A DNA stretch of 64,000 nucleotides, taken from assembly GCA_028873965.1 (NCBI GenBank), contig JAPPMU010000059.1, positions 1 through 64,000 of the forward strand, given 5' to 3'. Both the position numbers and the translations under genes were made by a program. Below are positions 51,510 through 62,471 of the stretch, piece by piece; the first letter of the stretch is position 1; each line of letters opens with the position of its first letter. The notes under the pieces were generated by a model, which did no database searches, was not told the DNA's origin, and was given only the letters and a program-made list of their open reading frames with translations. The DNA comes from Chloroflexota bacterium. Its GTDB lineage: Bacteria; Chloroflexota; Dehalococcoidia; Lucifugimonadales; UBA3495.

Positions 51510-51878
51510 ATGCCTGAGCGATCCCCTCTTGCCGCTAGCGACATCTTCAGCAATGCCGCCGCGCGCGCCGCCGGATTTACCGATCAGTTCTGGTTCGACG
51601 CCTACAACCGATGGCTCGACGAGATCAGGAACGATTCCCAAGGCGGATTTGATGCCTACGAAAGGGAACACACCTTTCGCATGCCTTACCAGCATGGCGA
51701 GGTTGACGTGCTGGTCCGCATTGAGCCCGAAGGACGCGAACACCCCTCGCTGCGCTTTACGGCCTTCCCCGCGGAAGACACGCCGGCGCCGCGACCAATA
51801 GACCGCTGGTATCAGTACTACGAAACCCGCGCCATCATCGGGGAAGCCGCTCTGCTGGACGTTAACAACCGCTGGTAG
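51510..51878 (+). CDS. Hypothetical protein
   Basis: A 122-residue soluble protein with no family I recognise. ATG 51510 follows a CGGAGG ribosome site. The N-terminal third is helical (AAARAAGFTDQFWFDAYNRWLDEIRND), followed by an acidic stretch and a strand-rich part (GEVDVLVRIEPEGREHPSLRFTAFP). No signal peptide or membrane helix. It sits alone between the NIPSNAP terminator and the mutase gene, with a 54-base gap to the latter. Confidence 0.65.
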   Translation: MPERSPLAASDIFSNAAARAAGFTDQFWFDAYNRWLDEIRNDSQGGFDAYEREHTFRMPYQHGEVDVLVRIEPEGREHPSLRFTAFPAEDTPAPRPIDRWYQYYETRAIIGEAALLDVNNRW

Positions 51879-51932
51879 ATAGAATGATCCCGCACATTTT
51901 GGCCACGCTACCCAGTGGATAGGCGGAACGGT

Positions 51933-53594
51933 ATGTCAACGAGCAAGCAGGAATGGCAGGACGCAACCCTGTCCCCCGTGACCCAGCGATTTGCCGAGCG
52001 GCGCGAATCCTTCGCCACCGACTCCGGCCTCGCCCTGGACACCGTCTACACTCCCGAGGACGAGTCCGCCGCCGGAGCCGGTTACGCCGACGGCATCGGC
52101 TACCCGGGAGAATTCCCCTACACCCGGGGCGTCCAGCCCAACATGTACCGGGGGCGCATCTGGACCATGCGCCAGTACGCCGGCTACGCCACCGCCGCCG
52201 CTACCAACGAGCGGTACCGCTACCTCCTGGAGAACGGTCAGACGGGCCTCTCCGTTGCCTTTGACCTGCCCACCCAGATCGGGTACGACAGCGACCATGC
52301 CTTGGCGGAGGGCGAGGTTGGCAAAGTGGGTGTACCCATCTGTTCGCTGGCCGACATGGAGACCCTGTTCGACGGGATACCGCTGGACAAGGTCAGCACC
52401 TCCATGACCATCAACGCCACGGCAGCGGTTTTGCTGTGTCTCTACATCGCGGCCGGCAAGAAGCAGGGGGTTACCCCCGACCAACTGAGCGGCACACTCC
52501 AAAATGACATACTGAAGGAGTACATCGCCCGCGGCACCTACGCCTATCCGCCACGTCCATCCATGCGCCTCGTGGTCGACGTGTTCCGCTACTGCGCCGA
52601 GAACGTGCCCCGCTGGAACACCATCAGCATCAGCGGCTACCACATGCGCGAGGCCGGAGCCACGGCGTCCCAGGAATTGGCCTTCACCTTCGCCAACGCC
52701 ATTGCCTACGTGCAGGCCGCGGTGGACGCCGGCCTGCCGGTGGACGATTTCGCGCCGCGCCTTTCCTTCTTCTTCGTCGCCCAGAATAACCTCTTTGAAG
52801 AGGTCGCCAAGTTCCGGGCCGCCCGCCGTTTGTGGGCCAACATCATGCGGGACCGGTTCGGCGCCAGGAACCCCCGCTCCATGATGCTGCGCTTTCACAC
52901 CCAGACCGCCGGCGTGACGCTCACCGCACAGCAGCCGGACAACAACGTGATCCGCAGCACCGTCCAGGCATTGGCGGCCGTCCTCGGAGGCACTCAGTCA
53001 CTACACGTCAACTCGCGCGACGAGGCCCTGAGCCTACCGACGGAGGAGTCGGCTCAGCTCTCCCTGCGAACGCAGCAGATCCTCGCCCACGAGAGCGGCG
53101 CCGCCGACGTCGTGGACCCCCTGGGCGGCTCGTGGTACATCGAAAACCTCACCGACCGGCTGGAGGCAGCTGCGCTCGAGTACATCCAGCGCATTGACCG
53201 CATGGGTGGCGCAGTGGCGGCCATCGAGAACGGTTTCCAGGTCCAGGAAATCGCCGACGCCGCGTTCCGGCACCAGCGGGAGGTCGATGAGAACGATCGC
53301 GTCGTGGTTGGCGTAAATCAGTACGTGACCGAGGCGCCGCCGATTGCCGGCCTCCTGCGCGTCGACGCCACGGCCGCGGCGGAACAGGTAGAACGCCTAT
53401 GGACCCTCCGCCGCGAGCGCGACAACATGGCCGTACAGATCGGCCTCGCCCGTCTCGCCGACGCGGCTCGTTCCGAGGGCGCAAACACCATCCCGCCCAT
53501 GATGGAGTGCGTGGAACACTACGCTACCCTGGGCGAGATCTGCGACGTGCTGCGCCAGGTCTTCGGAGAATACGAGCCGGCCGGGGGCCTGTGA
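51933..53594 (+). CDS. Methylmalonyl-CoA mutase, large (catalytic) subunit
   Basis: A 553-residue B12-dependent mutase with only the substrate-binding TIM barrel; the cobalamin-binding domain is a separate subunit not in this window. [28 protein letters not shown] and [18 protein letters not shown] are the family motifs. The Tyr in RQYAGY and Arg in EYIARGTY match the residues that set methylmalonyl-CoA mutase apart from isobutyryl-CoA mutase, where they are Phe and Gln. It converts methylmalonyl-CoA to succinyl-CoA in propionate and branched-chain breakdown. Starting at ATG 51933 removes six residues. Confidence 0.92.
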   Translation: MSTSKQEWQDATLSPVTQRFAERRESFATDSGLALDTVYTPEDESAAGAGYADGIGYPGEFPYTRGVQPNMYRGRIWTMRQYAGYATAAATNERYRYLLENGQTGLSVAFDLPTQIGYDSDHALAEGEVGKVGVPICSLADMETLFDGIPLDKVSTSMTINATAAVLLCLYIAAGKKQGVTPDQLSGTLQNDILKEYIARGTYAYPPRPSMRLVVDVFRYCAENVPRWNTISISGYHMREAGATASQELAFTFANAIAYVQAAVDAGLPVDDFAPRLSFFFVAQNNLFEEVAKFRAARRLWANIMRDRFGARNPRSMMLRFHTQTAGVTLTAQQPDNNVIRSTVQALAAVLGGTQSLHVNSRDEALSLPTEESAQLSLRTQQILAHESGAADVVDPLGGSWYIENLTDRLEAAALEYIQRIDRMGGAVAAIENGFQVQEIADAAFRHQREVDENDRVVVGVNQYVTEAPPIAGLLRVDATAAAEQVERLWTLRRERDNMAVQIGLARLADAARSEGANTIPPMMECVEHYATLGEICDVLRQVFGEYEPAGGL

Positions 53595-53630
53595 TAAACT
53601 CGGATGAGAATGGCTGGAGGTGATGGCAGC

Positions 53631-54005
53631 ATGGGCATCACTCGCGTGAACGTAAAAATCAAGAACCCTGCCGAGCCTAATCGGGTCTGGGAAGGCCCAT
53701 TCCTGGTGGATACAGGTGCCATCGACTGCCTTGTACCCCGGCAATACCTGGAAGCCATCGGACTAGAGCCAAAGGGGCATCGCACTTACAGCTTGGCCGA
53801 TGGCAGTGCGATTACTATGGATGTCACTGTGGGCGAGATTGAGTTCATGGACGAGACCGTTGGCGGTACCATCGTGTACGCTGAAGGCGACGCCGAGCCG
53901 TTGCTGGGCGTCACCGCGCTGGAATCGGCCGGCGTCGAGGTAGACCCTCACAACCAGACCCTCAATAAGCTCCCGTTTGTCCGACTGAGAGGATTCAGAC
54001 TCTGA
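53631..54005 (+). CDS. Retropepsin-like aspartic protease
   Basis: A 124-residue protein with the LVDTGAIDCLVP signature and a later PLLGVTALESAG, the second conserved segment of small bacterial retropepsin-like proteins. ATG 53631 follows GGAGG ten bases upstream; two ATGs upstream are in frame. It is inserted between the mutase and acyl-CoA dehydrogenase genes, an odd place for a protease. A second gene of this fold at 43893 has a different leader and lies next to a DUF5678-like gene. Confidence 0.82.
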   Translation: MGITRVNVKIKNPAEPNRVWEGPFLVDTGAIDCLVPRQYLEAIGLEPKGHRTYSLADGSAITMDVTVGEIEFMDETVGGTIVYAEGDAEPLLGVTALESAGVEVDPHNQTLNKLPFVRLRGFRL

Positions 54006-54057
54006 CCGTTCTCCAACCACCCCGTTTTCTACTAACCAACTCGCGCGGAGGAACCCA

Positions 54058-55212
54058 GTGACCGACGTAACGCTCAACGAAGAAGAAAAGATGCTCCAGA
54101 ACCTCGTTCGGGACTACGCGGAGCGCGAGATCATGCCGCGGTCGGCGGAACTGGATGAGAAGGCCGAGTTCTCCCACGAAAACTGGCGCGGCATGGCCCA
54201 GTTGGGCCTCACCGGGATCGGGGTCGATACGGCCTACGGCGGCAGCGGCGGCGGCTTTCGCAAGTCCTCCATCGCCATCGAGGAACTGGCCCGGGCTGAC
54301 GTGGCCGCCAGCGTGACCCTCGCGGCGCACTTGGGCCTCGGCCTAGAGACGATTGCCCGATTCGGCAACGAAGAGCAGAAGCAGCGCTATATCCCGTCGC
54401 TGGCCTCCGGCCAGGGCATCGCCGCCTGGGCGCTCACCGAACCCGGGAGCGGCTCCGACGCCGCCGCCATGGCGACCACCGCCACCCGGCGCAACGGATC
54501 CTGGGTCCTCAACGGCTCCAAGCAGTTCATCACCAACGCCGAGGTTGCGGAAACGCTGGTCATCTTCGCCAACCAGGACCGGTCCATCGGGTATCGCGGC
54601 GTTTGTGCGTTCATCGTTCCGGCCGGAACGAAGGGGATGCAAATCAACCCGCAACATAACAAGATGGGCATCCGCGCTTCCAGCACCTGCGAGATCGTCT
54701 TCGAGGACGCGGAGATACCGTCTGAAAACATCATTGGCGAAGAGGGCATGGGATTCCGCTACGCCATGGATATTCTCGACTCCAGCCGCATCTCCATCGC
54801 CGCCCAGTGCGTGGGCATCGGCCAGGCCGCGCTGGAAGAGGCCGTGCGGTACGCCCAGCTCCGCGAGACCTTTGGACGCCCGTTGGCGCACCACCAGGCT
54901 ATCCAGTTCAAACTGGCCGACATCGCTACCGGGGTGCACTCCGCCCGCGTCGCCACCATGCACGCTGCGACCCTGCGCGACGCCGGACTGCCGTTCATCA
55001 ACGAGGCATCCATGGCGAAACTCCTGGCGTCGGAGATGTGCAACAAGGCCGCGTATGAGGCCATGCAGATACATGGCGGCATCGGCGTCTTCAAGGAATC
55101 GCGCATCGAGCGCATCTTCCGCGACGCCCGCGTCACCACGATCTACGAGGGAACCTCAGAGGTCCAGCGCATGATCATCGCCCGCCAGGTCCTTGCCCAG
55201 TACCCCGTCTGA
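54058..55212 (+). CDS. Acyl-CoA dehydrogenase
   Basis: A 384-residue flavoprotein of the short/medium-chain or isovaleryl-type dehydrogenases. FAD-contact motifs include WALTEPGSGSDAAAM and KQFITNAE. The C-terminal segment YEAMQIHGGIGVFKESRIERIFRDARVTTIYEGTSEVQRMIIARQVL carries the catalytic glutamate (YEGTSE). It oxidises acyl-CoA to enoyl-CoA, passing electrons to ETF. Translation begins at GTG 54058 behind GGAGGAA. It lies between the retropepsin-like gene and the epimerase gene of the methylmalonyl pathway. Confidence 0.93.
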   Translation: MTDVTLNEEEKMLQNLVRDYAEREIMPRSAELDEKAEFSHENWRGMAQLGLTGIGVDTAYGGSGGGFRKSSIAIEELARADVAASVTLAAHLGLGLETIARFGNEEQKQRYIPSLASGQGIAAWALTEPGSGSDAAAMATTATRRNGSWVLNGSKQFITNAEVAETLVIFANQDRSIGYRGVCAFIVPAGTKGMQINPQHNKMGIRASSTCEIVFEDAEIPSENIIGEEGMGFRYAMDILDSSRISIAAQCVGIGQAALEEAVRYAQLRETFGRPLAHHQAIQFKLADIATGVHSARVATMHAATLRDAGLPFINEASMAKLLASEMCNKAAYEAMQIHGGIGVFKESRIERIFRDARVTTIYEGTSEVQRMIIARQVLAQYPV

Positions 55213-55244
55213 TACCACCTGACGCTTTGGGAGGCGAACCGACG

Positions 55245-55655
55245 ATGCCCGAGATCTGCGCCGTCAACTACATTGACCACGTCGGCGTCGCCGTCAACGA
55301 CATTCAGGCCGCGCTGGAGTTCTTCGGCGCGAACTTCGGATCGCCCGACGCGGAGGTGGTCGAGTTGGACGACCAGGCGGTTCGCGCCTGCCTGATAGAA
55401 ATCGGCCAAACCCGCTTGGAACTGCTTGAGCCGCTGACACCGGAGAGTGCGGTGGGGCGTTTCATCGAGCGGCGCGGTGAAGGCTTGCATCACCTTGCCC
55501 TCAACGTCGACGATATTGCCGGCAAGCTCAAGATACTGTCCGCCAACGGGCTGTCTCTCATTGATGCGGAGCCACGCCACGGCCTGTCGGGGACCATAGG
55601 CTTCGTTCATCCCCGCTCCGTGTTCGGCGTGTTGACCGAACTGGTCGAGAACTGA
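55245..55655 (+). CDS. mce: Methylmalonyl-CoA epimerase (VOC fold)
   Basis: A 136-residue VOC-fold protein. The pattern IDHVGVAVNDIQAALEFF, ELLEPLTPESAVGRFIERRGEGLHHLALNVDDI, and GTIGFVHPRSVFGVLTELVE matches methylmalonyl-CoA epimerase, with the metal ligands in HVGV, HHLAL and the terminal E-L-V. It converts S- to R-methylmalonyl-CoA for the mutase encoded 1.6 kb upstream. ATG 55245 follows GGGAGG; a few upstream codons are open. Confidence 0.92.
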   Translation: MPEICAVNYIDHVGVAVNDIQAALEFFGANFGSPDAEVVELDDQAVRACLIEIGQTRLELLEPLTPESAVGRFIERRGEGLHHLALNVDDIAGKLKILSANGLSLIDAEPRHGLSGTIGFVHPRSVFGVLTELVEN

Positions 55656-55708
55656 CCGACGGGGCTCGTCTCCGGGCCGGCGCGGCGTACCCGCCGGTCG
55701 CGCGCGAC

Positions 55709-56701
55709 ATGCCAGCACACGTCATCTACGGCGATTCCTTTCTCGTTGCCGAACGCCTGCGCCGGGTGAAAGCCGAGGCCGGCGTCGCTGACCTGATGGA
55801 TTCGAACCGGCACGTCGTTTCGGCCGGTCAGGCCCGCCCTGACGAAGTGCTGGCGACGTGCAACTCGCTCCCGTTTCTCGACACCATGCGCCTCGTCGAA
55901 ATCGAAGGCGTTCTGGCTACACAGCAAGGTTCAGGAGGCGGGCGCCGATCCGGCAGACGGTCGGCGTCCGCCACCGGCGCCTGGAGCCAGTTGACGGATG
56001 CGGTGCCAACGCTTCCTGATACAACCTTTCTGATCTTTGTGGACGGGGACGTACAGCAGGGCAATCCGTTGCTCCGGTCGTTGTCGGAGCACTGCGCCGT
56101 GCACCGGGAGGCCACTCCCAACGCCCAGGCGTTGCTGCAATGGATCAAGCAACGGGCAGAGGACAAGGGATCCAGCATCACCCCTCCGGCGATGCAGGTG
56201 CTGGCCGAGTTGGTGGGCGGCGACCTGTGGACCATCGACCGGGAACTTGAAAAGCTGTCCCTCTACGCAACCGGCCGCAGCATCACCGATGCGGATGTCC
56301 GTGCCATGGTGCCCTATGCCCAGGAGGCCAACATCTTCGCGGCCGTGGATTCCATCATGGACGGCCGGCCGGGCCCGGCGTTGCGCTCATTCATGCAGCT
56401 GATGGAGGACGGTCAGGAACCGCTTTACATCATCGCGATGATCGAGCGGCAACTACGTCTCATTGCCCTGGCACGCGACCTGACGGACCGCGGGGTAGCA
56501 CAACCCGACCTGGGGCGACGCATGGGAACCAATTCCGACTTCGTGGTGCGCAAGACGCTGGGCCAAGCGCGTCGGCTGACGCTGACTCAGATCCGCAGCA
56601 AGTACCGTCGCGTCCTGGAGAGCGATCTGGCCATCAAGCAGGGACGCCTTGAACCGGCATTATCGCTGCAGCTGTTGGTAGCGGATCTCGCAACCAGCTG
56701 A
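55709..56701 (+). CDS. holA: DNA polymerase III subunit delta
   Basis: A 330-residue clamp-loader subunit. It begins MPAHVIYGDSFLVAERLRRVK, the delta-subunit N-terminus, and contains SLPFLDTMRLVEIEG, AELVGGDLWTIDRELEKLSLY, FAAVDSIMDGRPG and MIERQLRLIALARDL, all characteristic. It opens the beta clamp during loading. It is the last plus-strand gene of this half and converges with the ABC transporter ATPase at 56722. Confidence 0.93.
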   Translation: MPAHVIYGDSFLVAERLRRVKAEAGVADLMDSNRHVVSAGQARPDEVLATCNSLPFLDTMRLVEIEGVLATQQGSGGGRRSGRRSASATGAWSQLTDAVPTLPDTTFLIFVDGDVQQGNPLLRSLSEHCAVHREATPNAQALLQWIKQRAEDKGSSITPPAMQVLAELVGGDLWTIDRELEKLSLYATGRSITDADVRAMVPYAQEANIFAAVDSIMDGRPGPALRSFMQLMEDGQEPLYIIAMIERQLRLIALARDLTDRGVAQPDLGRRMGTNSDFVVRKTLGQARRLTLTQIRSKYRRVLESDLAIKQGRLEPALSLQLLVADLATS

Positions 56702-56721
56702 TAACCGGAAGTGGCGGGGCG

Positions 56722-57705
56722 TCACTCACTGTTCTCGTACGTCATCGGGTTGTAGCACGCTGCCCAATGGCCGTCATGCAGCTCGGATAGGCCCGGAGTC
56801 CGTTCCGCTCGGCATCGTGTGAGGGCTTTGGGGCAACGCGGGAGGAACGGACACTCCTCGGAAAGGTTGATCAGGTCGGGCGGAACCCCCCGCAGCGCCT
56901 GAAGCCTTCGGCCGGCGGCGTCCAGCCGGGGCAGGCTCTGCAGCAGCGACCAGGTGTAGGGGTGTCGCGGCTGTTTGAAGAGCGGCAGCAGTTCCGCCGT
57001 CTCGACCAGGTGGCCCGCGTACATCACGCCCACCCGGCGAGCCATGTTGGCAACCACGCCCATGTCGTGGGTGATGAGCAGGATCGCCGACTTGGAGTCG
57101 CGGCTCAGTTCCTTGAGGCGTTCCAGTATCTCTGCCTGTAACGTCACGTCGACACTGGAGGTCACTTCGTCGGCGATCAGCAGCCGGGGTCGCATGACCA
57201 TGGCCATGGCCAGCATCACCCGCTGGCACTGGCCGCCGCTCAGCGTGAACGGGTAGGCGGACATCATGCGCCGGGGATCCGGCACGCCCAACTCGCGGAG
57301 CATCTCCTGGCAGACCGACCCAGCCGCTCTCCGGTTCAACCGCGAGTGCGTGATTATCACTTCAGTGAGCTGGTTGCCAATGGTCTGCACCGGGTTGAGG
57401 GCTGATTGCGCGTCCTGGAACACCAGGGACATCGCCTTGCCCCGAAGCTCCCGCACGTGTTCTTCGGGAGCAGTGACCAGGTCGATCCCGTCGAAAAGTA
57501 TCTTTCCGCCGGTCACCTCGCCGTTGTCAGGCAAAAGGCCCATCACCGCCAGCGCCAACGCGCTCTTTCCGGCGCCGCTCTCGCCGACGATGCAAAACAC
57601 TTCCTCCTCTTCCTGAGAGAAGGAGACGCCGTTCACGGCATGCACCACCCCGTTGGGCACACGGAACTCGACCCGCAGGTCCTCGATTTGCAGCACTGAA
57701 CTCAT
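56722..57705 (-). CDS. Peptide/nickel ABC transporter ATP-binding protein (DppD-like)
   Basis: A 327-residue ATPase. Walker A is GESGAGKS (41-48), the signature is FTLSGGQCQRVMLAMA, and Walker B is LLIADEVTSSVD, where an E that would follow D in most such ATPases is shifted. The C-terminal cluster ECPFLPRCPKALTRC is the oligopeptide-type iron-sulfur or substrate-coupling motif. It probably powers the DppB/DppC importer at 44.7-48.6 kb, although no second ATPase (DppF) is nearby. The PHP gene lies directly upstream, one base apart. Confidence 0.93.
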   Translation of the reverse strand: MSSVLQIEDLRVEFRVPNGVVHAVNGVSFSQEEEEVFCIVGESGAGKSALALAVMGLLPDNGEVTGGKILFDGIDLVTAPEEHVRELRGKAMSLVFQDAQSALNPVQTIGNQLTEVIITHSRLNRRAAGSVCQEMLRELGVPDPRRMMSAYPFTLSGGQCQRVMLAMAMVMRPRLLIADEVTSSVDVTLQAEILERLKELSRDSKSAILLITHDMGVVANMARRVGVMYAGHLVETAELLPLFKQPRHPYTWSLLQSLPRLDAAGRRLQALRGVPPDLINLSEECPFLPRCPKALTRCRAERTPGLSELHDGHWAACYNPMTYENSE

Positions 57706-57706
57706 G

Positions 57707-58408
57707 CTAACCGGTACGACCGATTGTCGTTGGCGCGGCCACCGTCAAGTCCACCGGGCGCATTCGTCCCGCCTTCAGTTCTGCGACCAGTTCGTCCAAA
57801 GAAGTGATGCGACGCTCGAACAGCGTTGCAGCAGTGCCCATCTGCCGCAGGTAATGGGTGTCGCTTCCGCCGGTTCCCGGTAGGCCCAGACCCTGGCGGA
57901 GGTCCTCCGAAAAGAGGTTCTCCGTCTCTTTGCCCCGGCCGTTTTGGGATTCTACCACGTCGAACAGGCGGAGCATCTCGTCGTCCAGAGCCCGGTTGAG
58001 CATCTCCGAACGCACCGCCGGGTCTTCGCCCGGATCGGCCAGGAAGCGGCGTCGGTACGGATGGGCGGCAATGAGCACTGCCCCGTGCCGGTCCGCTTCT
58101 TCCCGCAGGAACCCCGGCTTGTGCATTCCAAACTTGTACCGGTGCAACCCGAAAACCAGCACGTGCCCGGCGTCGGTGTTGATCTCCGCGCCGGGCAGAA
58201 CCAGGATCCCGTGCCGGCGAGTGAGCTCCCGGGCCGCTTGAATCGGCCAGAAATCGTCGTGCTCGGTCAGGCAGATTCCGTCCAGGCCGTGTTGGCGAGC
58301 GGCGTCCACCAATTCGTCCACCGAAACGAAGCTGTCATCCGATTTGGGGTACGTGTGCGTGTGCAGGTCGATCAGCAATGTTTCCCGGCTCCCTAGGCGG
58401 GAAATCAT
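57707..58408 (-). CDS. PHP-domain phosphoesterase
   Basis: A 233-residue protein with the PHP metal motif IDLHTHTYPKSDD near the start, LTEHDDF, LPGAEINTDAGHVLVFGL, and AAHPYRRRF, in the standard order of histidine and aspartate ligands. GTGGSDTHYLRQMG supplies the last ligands. Such proteins are phosphatases or nucleases. ATG 58408 is the only in-frame start ahead of the motif. It is one base upstream of the ABC ATPase gene. Confidence 0.88.
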   Translation of the reverse strand: MISRLGSRETLLIDLHTHTYPKSDDSFVSVDELVDAARQHGLDGICLTEHDDFWPIQAARELTRRHGILVLPGAEINTDAGHVLVFGLHRYKFGMHKPGFLREEADRHGAVLIAAHPYRRRFLADPGEDPAVRSEMLNRALDDEMLRLFDVVESQNGRGKETENLFSEDLRQGLGLPGTGGSDTHYLRQMGTAATLFERRITSLDELVAELKAGRMRPVDLTVAAPTTIGRTG

Positions 58409-58540
58409 ACCACCGATTGATCGGGCGGCGTCGCCGGATCATGAGAAACACCGTTTTCTGCTGCAACACCAGGTTTCCGGGAGGGATTTGCACGCCGCCC
58501 CCCGGCGGCCGGCCGTCGAAGCGGATGTGGCGGGAACGGT

Positions 58541-60667
58541 CTAGCCGCCGATTACCAATCCCTCGCCCCTCAGTTCTTCGATCAACTCGTCGGCTATCGA
58601 TTTGCGCACCTTGAACCGCCGCTCCAACATGGCGGACGTGAGCCTAGGGTTGCGCAAGGCCAGATCCCGCGCCTGGTCCAGGATGTTGCCCTGGTAGATG
58701 TCGTCGATGTTTTCGGGGTCGGGGTCGCCTTCGGATTCATCCTCTTCGGTCAGGTCGATGGGAGGCAGGAGCGGTCCCTGCTGGTTGCGCCAGAAGTCGA
58801 CGAGGCGGTCCATTTCGTCGTCATACACCAGAGTGCCCTGGCCGCGTCGGGCCTTGGGGAAATCGTTGTTCAGCAGGAGCAGATCGCCCTTGCCCATCAG
58901 GGCTTCGGCGCCGGCGCCGTCAAGGATCACCCGGGAGTCGACCTGGGACGCCACCGCAAACGCGACCCGCGCGGGCACGTTGGCCTTGAGCAGCCCGGTG
59001 ACCACTTTGACCGACGGCCGTTGCGTGGCCAGCACCATGTGGATGCCGGCGGCCCGTCCCAGTTGCGCCAGCCTGACCAGTTGCTGTTCCACTTCCAGGC
59101 CGCCCGTCATCATCAGGTCCGCCAACTCGTCCACGATGAGCACCAGGAAACACATCGGCTCGTCGGCCTTGGCGTTGTAGCCGGCGATGTTACGCACGCC
59201 CATTTCTTCCATGAGCTTGTATCGCCGGGACATCTCGTTGATGAGACCCCGGAGCGCTGGCTGCACGTCGTCGGGTTCAACGATCACCGGCATCACCAGG
59301 TGCGGGATGCCGTTGAAGGGGGTCAGCTCCACCCGCTTGGGGTCGACCATGATCATCCGCAATTCGTCGGGCGGGCGCGTCATCAGCAGCGAGGCCACCA
59401 GCGAGTTGATGCACACGCTCTTCCCGGACCCGGTGGCGCCCGCGATGAGCAGGTGGGGCATCGCGGCCAGGTCCAATGCCAGGGACTGCCCTCCGGCGTC
59501 TTCGCCCAGGGCAAATGCCAACCCTCCCTTCTCGACGATCTTGCTGAATTCGGGCGCCTCAACGATCGACCGCATCAGCACCTTTCCGGGCGTTGGGTTG
59601 GGCACTTCGAGACCCACCAAGCCCTCGCCGGGTTCGGGAGTCTCGATGATGCGGATGTACGGGCTCTTGAGGGCCAGGGCCAGGTCCTTCTGTCGTTTGG
59701 TGATGTCGCCGACACGGACGCGGCTGGGCCGCTGCTTCGTCGTGTCTCCGTCTTTACCGACCCTTTGCGGCATGTACCCGGGAACCAGGCCGAACTTGAT
59801 CACTCTCGGGCCGGCCTTCACGTCCTCGACATCCACGTAAACCCCGTGCTCGGCCAGAGCGTCCTTGATCTCCTCGGTCATGTCGGCGATGGCAGCGCCG
59901 TTCATTTGATGTGGCTCCGGCGGCGCCAGCGTATCCAGGGGCGGCAACTGCCATCCTCCGGAACGGGAGATGCTGACCTTCTGCGGGGCTGCCGGAGGCT
60001 CTGGCGCGTCGGAATTCTTCGGTTCCTTCGGCTGGGCCGGCGGGACTTTGGGCTCGGCGGACGCGGGTACTCTTCCGGGTCGCATTTCGACCAGTCGCCG
60101 CGCGCCGCGAACCACGGCTACGGACGCCAGCGCCAGCCCAATCGCAACGTATTTGGCCCCGATGCCGGCATATACCAGCGTGGCCCAGACCGCGATGCCG
60201 ATAAAGCGGCCAGCGATCAGGTACCCTTTCCACGCCTGCGGAACCAACAGAAGGCTGACGATGACCATGGCGCCGAGTAATTGGATCAACCACATCCAAA
60301 GGTGTCCACCGGTGAGCGCGTACCCCCATTGGCCGGCCATTCCGTAGGCGTAGGATGCGCCGCTGTCTCCCCGCCAGAGCGTCAAGGCTCCTATCGCCGC
60401 GATCGCGACCACCGCCAGGGCCAACCACCACCGCCAGCCCCGCACCACCGAAGTCGGTAGGTAAACCAGGGCCAGCAGCAGCGCTAACCCGTACCCGGCC
60501 ACCACCACCCAACCCATGCCCAGAGACGCCATCAGCCAATCCTGGAAATCCGGTATGGCCAGGTAGGCCACGGCAAACAGCATGGCGGCTGCCACCAGCA
60601 CGCCGGCGGTGATGCCTGTTTTGAACCAATTGAACCCGCCGGTGAAGGCTGCCGTGGCCGTCGACAT
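58541..60667 (-). CDS. ftsK: DNA translocase FtsK/SpoIIIE
   Basis: A 708-residue protein. Four or five membrane helices occupy residues 1-170, followed by a Pro/Glu linker. The motor domain has Walker A GATGSGKS, Walker B MCFLVLIVDELADLMM, and QLGRAAGIHMVLATQRPSV. A C-terminal winged-helix gamma domain (SAMLERRFKVRKSIADELIEELRGEGLVIGG) reads KOPS sites. ATG 60667 follows AGGAG; the longer frame upstream is not needed. It pumps chromosome DNA at division. Confidence 0.95.
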   Translation of the reverse strand: MSTATAAFTGGFNWFKTGITAGVLVAAAMLFAVAYLAIPDFQDWLMASLGMGWVVVAGYGLALLLALVYLPTSVVRGWRWWLALAVVAIAAIGALTLWRGDSGASYAYGMAGQWGYALTGGHLWMWLIQLLGAMVIVSLLLVPQAWKGYLIAGRFIGIAVWATLVYAGIGAKYVAIGLALASVAVVRGARRLVEMRPGRVPASAEPKVPPAQPKEPKNSDAPEPPAAPQKVSISRSGGWQLPPLDTLAPPEPHQMNGAAIADMTEEIKDALAEHGVYVDVEDVKAGPRVIKFGLVPGYMPQRVGKDGDTTKQRPSRVRVGDITKRQKDLALALKSPYIRIIETPEPGEGLVGLEVPNPTPGKVLMRSIVEAPEFSKIVEKGGLAFALGEDAGGQSLALDLAAMPHLLIAGATGSGKSVCINSLVASLLMTRPPDELRMIMVDPKRVELTPFNGIPHLVMPVIVEPDDVQPALRGLINEMSRRYKLMEEMGVRNIAGYNAKADEPMCFLVLIVDELADLMMTGGLEVEQQLVRLAQLGRAAGIHMVLATQRPSVKVVTGLLKANVPARVAFAVASQVDSRVILDGAGAEALMGKGDLLLLNNDFPKARRGQGTLVYDDEMDRLVDFWRNQQGPLLPPIDLTEEDESEGDPDPENIDDIYQGNILDQARDLALRNPRLTSAMLERRFKVRKSIADELIEELRGEGLVIGG

Positions 60668-60776
60668 ATCCGCGACTCCTAAATTGTTCCAGCCCGGACG
60701 GGTCACAAACAAGACCGCCGCCCCTGGCCGGCGCGGCGGAAGATCTGTCACGTTGTGATGACTTGCCGGAGGCCCG

Positions 60777-62459
<1,683 letters not shown>

Positions 62460-62471
62460 GCGGGATACGGT

